From the NCBI GenBank assembly GCA_964534315.1, contig CAZHOV010000231.1, forward strand, positions 1 to 6,661: a stretch of 6,661 nt of DNA, read 5' to 3'. The first letter of the stretch is position 1; each line of letters begins with the position of its first letter. The position numbers were made by a program, and so were the translations under genes. Below, one piece after another: positions 4,666-6,661 of this stretch. This DNA is from CAZHOV01 sp964534315 (GTDB lineage: Bacteria; Bacteroidota; Bacteroidia; Chitinophagales; Saprospiraceae). A model generated the notes under the pieces. The model was not told the DNA's origin. It did not search any database and saw only the letters and a list, made by a program, of their open reading frames with translations.

Positions 4666-6330
4666 ATGAATTACTTTATTCGAATGGTAATAATACTTGT
4701 TTCCACATTCGTCTTGATTTCCTGTGGAGATGAATCTAAACAGCAATCTAAGAAATCCATCTTTCGCTATAATCAACCAAATACCATCACTTCGCTCGAT
4801 CCGGCCTTTGCCCGTAGTCAGAATAATATCTGGGCAGTACATCACCTGTTTAATACGTTGGTTCAATTGGATGAGGGCTTGAATATACAACCCTGTTTAG
4901 CGAAAAAATGGTCGATTTCGGAAGATGGAATGACCTATGAGTTTATCCTCAGGGATGATGTTTTTTTTCATGACGACCCTCAATTTGAAGGGGGAAAAGG
5001 CAGAAAAATGGTAGCCGTTGACATCCAATACAGCTTTGAACGCCTGCTTGATCCAGGTGTCAATTCTCCGGGAAGTTGGGTGTTTAAAGATAAAATAGCG
5101 GATGAACAGCCCTTTAGAGCTATTAATGATACAACGTTTCAGCTGGTTTTGAGTAAACCGTTCCGTCCTATGCTTGGAATCCTGACGATGCAATATTGCT
5201 CTGTCATCCCTAAGGAAGTGGCGGAGTATTACGGCAAAGATTTTCGGGTACACCCCGTTGGCACCGGCCCCTTCCGATTTGTCAATATTGTTGAAAATCA
5301 ATCCCTTATTTTAGAGAAAAACCCAGCCTACTTTGAACGTTATCAAAATAAGCAACTTCCGCTACTCGATGGCGTCTTAGTAAAATTTCTAAACGACCGT
5401 AAAACTGCCTACCTTGAATTGAAACAAGGGAATCTCGACTATATGTCGGGCCTGGAATCCTCTTATGTCAACGACCTGCTTTCATCCTCGGGAGAATTGA
5501 AAACTGATTTTCAAGACCAACTTAAGTTTATCAAAGCTCCTTATCTGAATATGGAATACCTTGGGGTCAATCTCGAGTTTGGAAAGGACGAAGCAAATCC
5601 CCTTTTAAAGAAAGAGGTCCGCCAAGCACTAAATTATGGTTTTGACCGTAAAAAGATGCTACAAACGTTGCGCAATAACGTAGGCCAGGCCGCCAATGCC
5701 GGATTTATTCCACGAGGACTACCATCCCATAATCCTCAAATCGTAAAAGGATATACCTACCAACCCGAAAGAGCCCGTCAACTGTTAAAGGAGGCTGGTT
5801 ATCCGGGTGGGGAAGGGATGCCAACCATTACGTTGAGTACCAATAAAGACTATCTTGATCTTTGCACTTTTATCACTCGCCAGTGGGAAGACCTGGGCGT
5901 TAAAGTAGAAATTGAAGTGGTCGAATCCGCAACATTAAGGCAGCGCATGGCAAACGGCCAGGCCGCTTTTTTCAGAGGCTCCTGGATTGCCGATTATCCG
6001 GATGGTGAAAGCTTCCTGACGGTATTTTACGGCGAAAATCCATCCCCGCCTAACTACACCCGATTCAAAAATGTAGCTTTTGATGCTCTTTACGAAAAAG
6101 CGCTCAAAGAAAATGATGATGCAAGACGCATGACACTCTACCACGAAATGGATAAATTACTGGTGGAAGAAGCCCCCGTCATTTTCTTATTTTATGACGA
6201 AACCGCCGTATTCGTGAATAATAAAATTTCAGGTATAAATGAAAATGCGCTCAACCTTCTGGACTTAAAACAAGTTGTAAAGGAAAGTAGGAAAGTAGGA
6301 AAGTGGGAAAATAGGAAAGTAGGAAAGTAG
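4666..6330 (+). CDS. family 5 ABC-transporter solute-binding lipoprotein (Dpp/Opp type)
   Basis: This 554-residue lipoprotein should capture a solute, most often a peptide in this family, for an ABC importer. The signal peptide ends in the lipobox LIS-C20. Family 5 landmarks follow in order: ITSLDPAFAR (41-50), LAKKWSISEDGMTYEF (78-93), VAVDIQYSFERLLDP (116-130), PVGTGPFRF (197-205), then VRQALNYGFDRKKML, GYPGGEGMP and WEDLGVKVE in the C-terminal lobe. The normal fold ends around LNLLDLKQVVK (to 539). Residues 540-554, including SRKVGKWENRKVGK, are encoded by the octamer array, and the TAG stop is made by its sixth unit, so this basic tail is probably acquired. The gene has its own promoter and a terminator and is monocistronic in view. 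No permease or ATPase lies beside it, so its transporter partner must be elsewhere. The ligand cannot be predicted. Confidence 0.94.
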   Translation: MNYFIRMVIILVSTFVLISCGDESKQQSKKSIFRYNQPNTITSLDPAFARSQNNIWAVHHLFNTLVQLDEGLNIQPCLAKKWSISEDGMTYEFILRDDVFFHDDPQFEGGKGRKMVAVDIQYSFERLLDPGVNSPGSWVFKDKIADEQPFRAINDTTFQLVLSKPFRPMLGILTMQYCSVIPKEVAEYYGKDFRVHPVGTGPFRFVNIVENQSLILEKNPAYFERYQNKQLPLLDGVLVKFLNDRKTAYLELKQGNLDYMSGLESSYVNDLLSSSGELKTDFQDQLKFIKAPYLNMEYLGVNLEFGKDEANPLLKKEVRQALNYGFDRKKMLQTLRNNVGQAANAGFIPRGLPSHNPQIVKGYTYQPERARQLLKEAGYPGGEGMPTITLSTNKDYLDLCTFITRQWEDLGVKVEIEVVESATLRQRMANGQAAFFRGSWIADYPDGESFLTVFYGENPSPPNYTRFKNVAFDALYEKALKENDDARRMTLYHEMDKLLVEEAPVIFLFYDETAVFVNNKISGINENALNLLDLKQVVKESRKVGKWENRKVGK

Positions 6331-6609
6331 GAAAGTGGGAAAGTAGGAAAGTAGGAAAGTAGGAAAGTAGGAAAGTGGGAAAATAGGAAAATAGGAAAGT
6401 GGGAAAATAGGAAAGTAGGAAAGTAGGAAAGTAGGAAAATAGGAAAGTGGGAAAATGGGAAAGTAGGAAAGTGGGAAAATAGGAAAGTAGGAAAATAGGA
6501 AAGTGGGAAAATGGGAAAGTAGGAAAATGGGAAAGTAGGAAAATGGGAAAGTGGGAAAGTAGGAAAATAGGAAAGTAGGAAAGTGGGAAAGTGGGAAAAT
6601 AGGAAATTA
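6282..6609 (+). repeat. octamer tandem array GGAAARTR, 40 units plus one diverged
   Basis: Positions 6282-6601 are exactly forty 8-bp units without a single indel, followed by a diverged GGAAATTA (6602-6609). Only base 6 (A or G) and base 8 (A or G) vary, giving four words: GGAAAGTA 17 times, GGAAAGTG 10, GGAAAATA 9, GGAAAATG 4. The first six units overlap the end of the solute-binding gene and the rest form a 3' untranslated region of about 270 nt before the terminator. The + strand is all purine except for one T per unit. A five-unit block recurs at 6426-6465 and 6482-6521, which points to segmental slippage. No spacers or palindromes are present, so it is not a CRISPR array. Confidence 0.97.
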
Positions 6610-6612
6610 TTG

Positions 6613-6639
6613 AAAACTACGGAAAACGTAGTTTTTTTT
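6613..6639 (+). terminator. intrinsic terminator of the solute-binding protein gene
   Basis: A perfect 9-bp stem (6613-6621 AAAACTACG with 6627-6635 CGTAGTTTT) closes a GAAAA loop and runs into eight consecutive T (6632-6639). It starts three bases after the last octamer unit, so the whole array is expected in the transcript. Nothing further is seen to the window end. Confidence 0.88.
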
Positions 6640-6661
6640 AAAAAGTGAAATAAAACATATT

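Noticed and set aside
4897..5301. 134-residue minus-strand open frame
   Set aside because: It is antisense to conserved parts of the solute-binding protein and has no features of its own.
6282..6601. Minus-strand coding potential of the octamer array
   Set aside because: The minus strand is free of stop codons in all three frames, but this follows from the unit sequence. No ATG, GTG or TTG can occur in it, and the ATG at 6655 on that strand meets a stop before the array.
6282..6609. CRISPR array
   Set aside because: There are no spacers; it is a contiguous 8-bp tandem repeat and the units are not palindromic.

Overview
The window looks like chromosomal DNA of a Bacteroidetes bacterium, with a Saprospiraceae/Lewinella-like flavour. 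The sequence is AT-rich, genes lack Shine-Dalgarno sequences, several starts are preceded by the Bacteroidetes -7 element TAnnTTTG, and short-period tandem repeats sit between genes. Assignment below phylum level is inference.

Layout. Positions 1-198 hold a possible start of an off-window minus-strand gene, a heptamer repeat array and a terminator-like hairpin. Three minus-strand genes follow, all linked to thiol, sulfur or peroxide chemistry: a 1-Cys peroxiredoxin of the Prx6 type (199-858), a single-domain rhodanese (983-1264), and a three-domain persulfide dioxygenase/sulfurtransferase of the CstB/ETHE1 type (1434-2843). Positions 2844-3368 are non-coding. They carry a promoter, a leader hairpin, two Crp/Fnr-like palindromes, IS-end-like and REP-like palindromes, and a second heptamer array. 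Next is a minus-strand TolB-like PD40 beta-propeller lipoprotein (3369-4487). It is divergent from a plus-strand family 5 (Dpp/Opp type) solute-binding lipoprotein (4666-6330). The last gene runs into a 40-unit, indel-free array of the octamer GGAAARTR (6282-6601), followed by a strong intrinsic terminator.

How the genes may work together. The dioxygenase would oxidise low-molecular-weight persulfide to sulfite, and its active C-terminal rhodanese domain and the separate rhodanese would move sulfane sulfur, so together they form a sulfide/persulfide detoxification set. Both genes have a TAnnTTTG element with a TGAY-N4-RTCA palindrome centred about 37 bp upstream of its last G, the place expected for a class II Crp/Fnr activator. 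They are therefore probably co-regulated although each has its own transcript. The peroxiredoxin may be a functional companion, but it lacks that box.

The most unusual content is the repeats. Two heptamer arrays in inverted orientation flank the sulfur block and share 27 identical bases. An octamer array supplies the C-terminus and stop codon of the binding protein, and a decayed octamer array lies upstream of the same gene. Three arrays touch or nearly touch a stop codon. I see no CRISPR, tRNA, rRNA or complete transposase gene.
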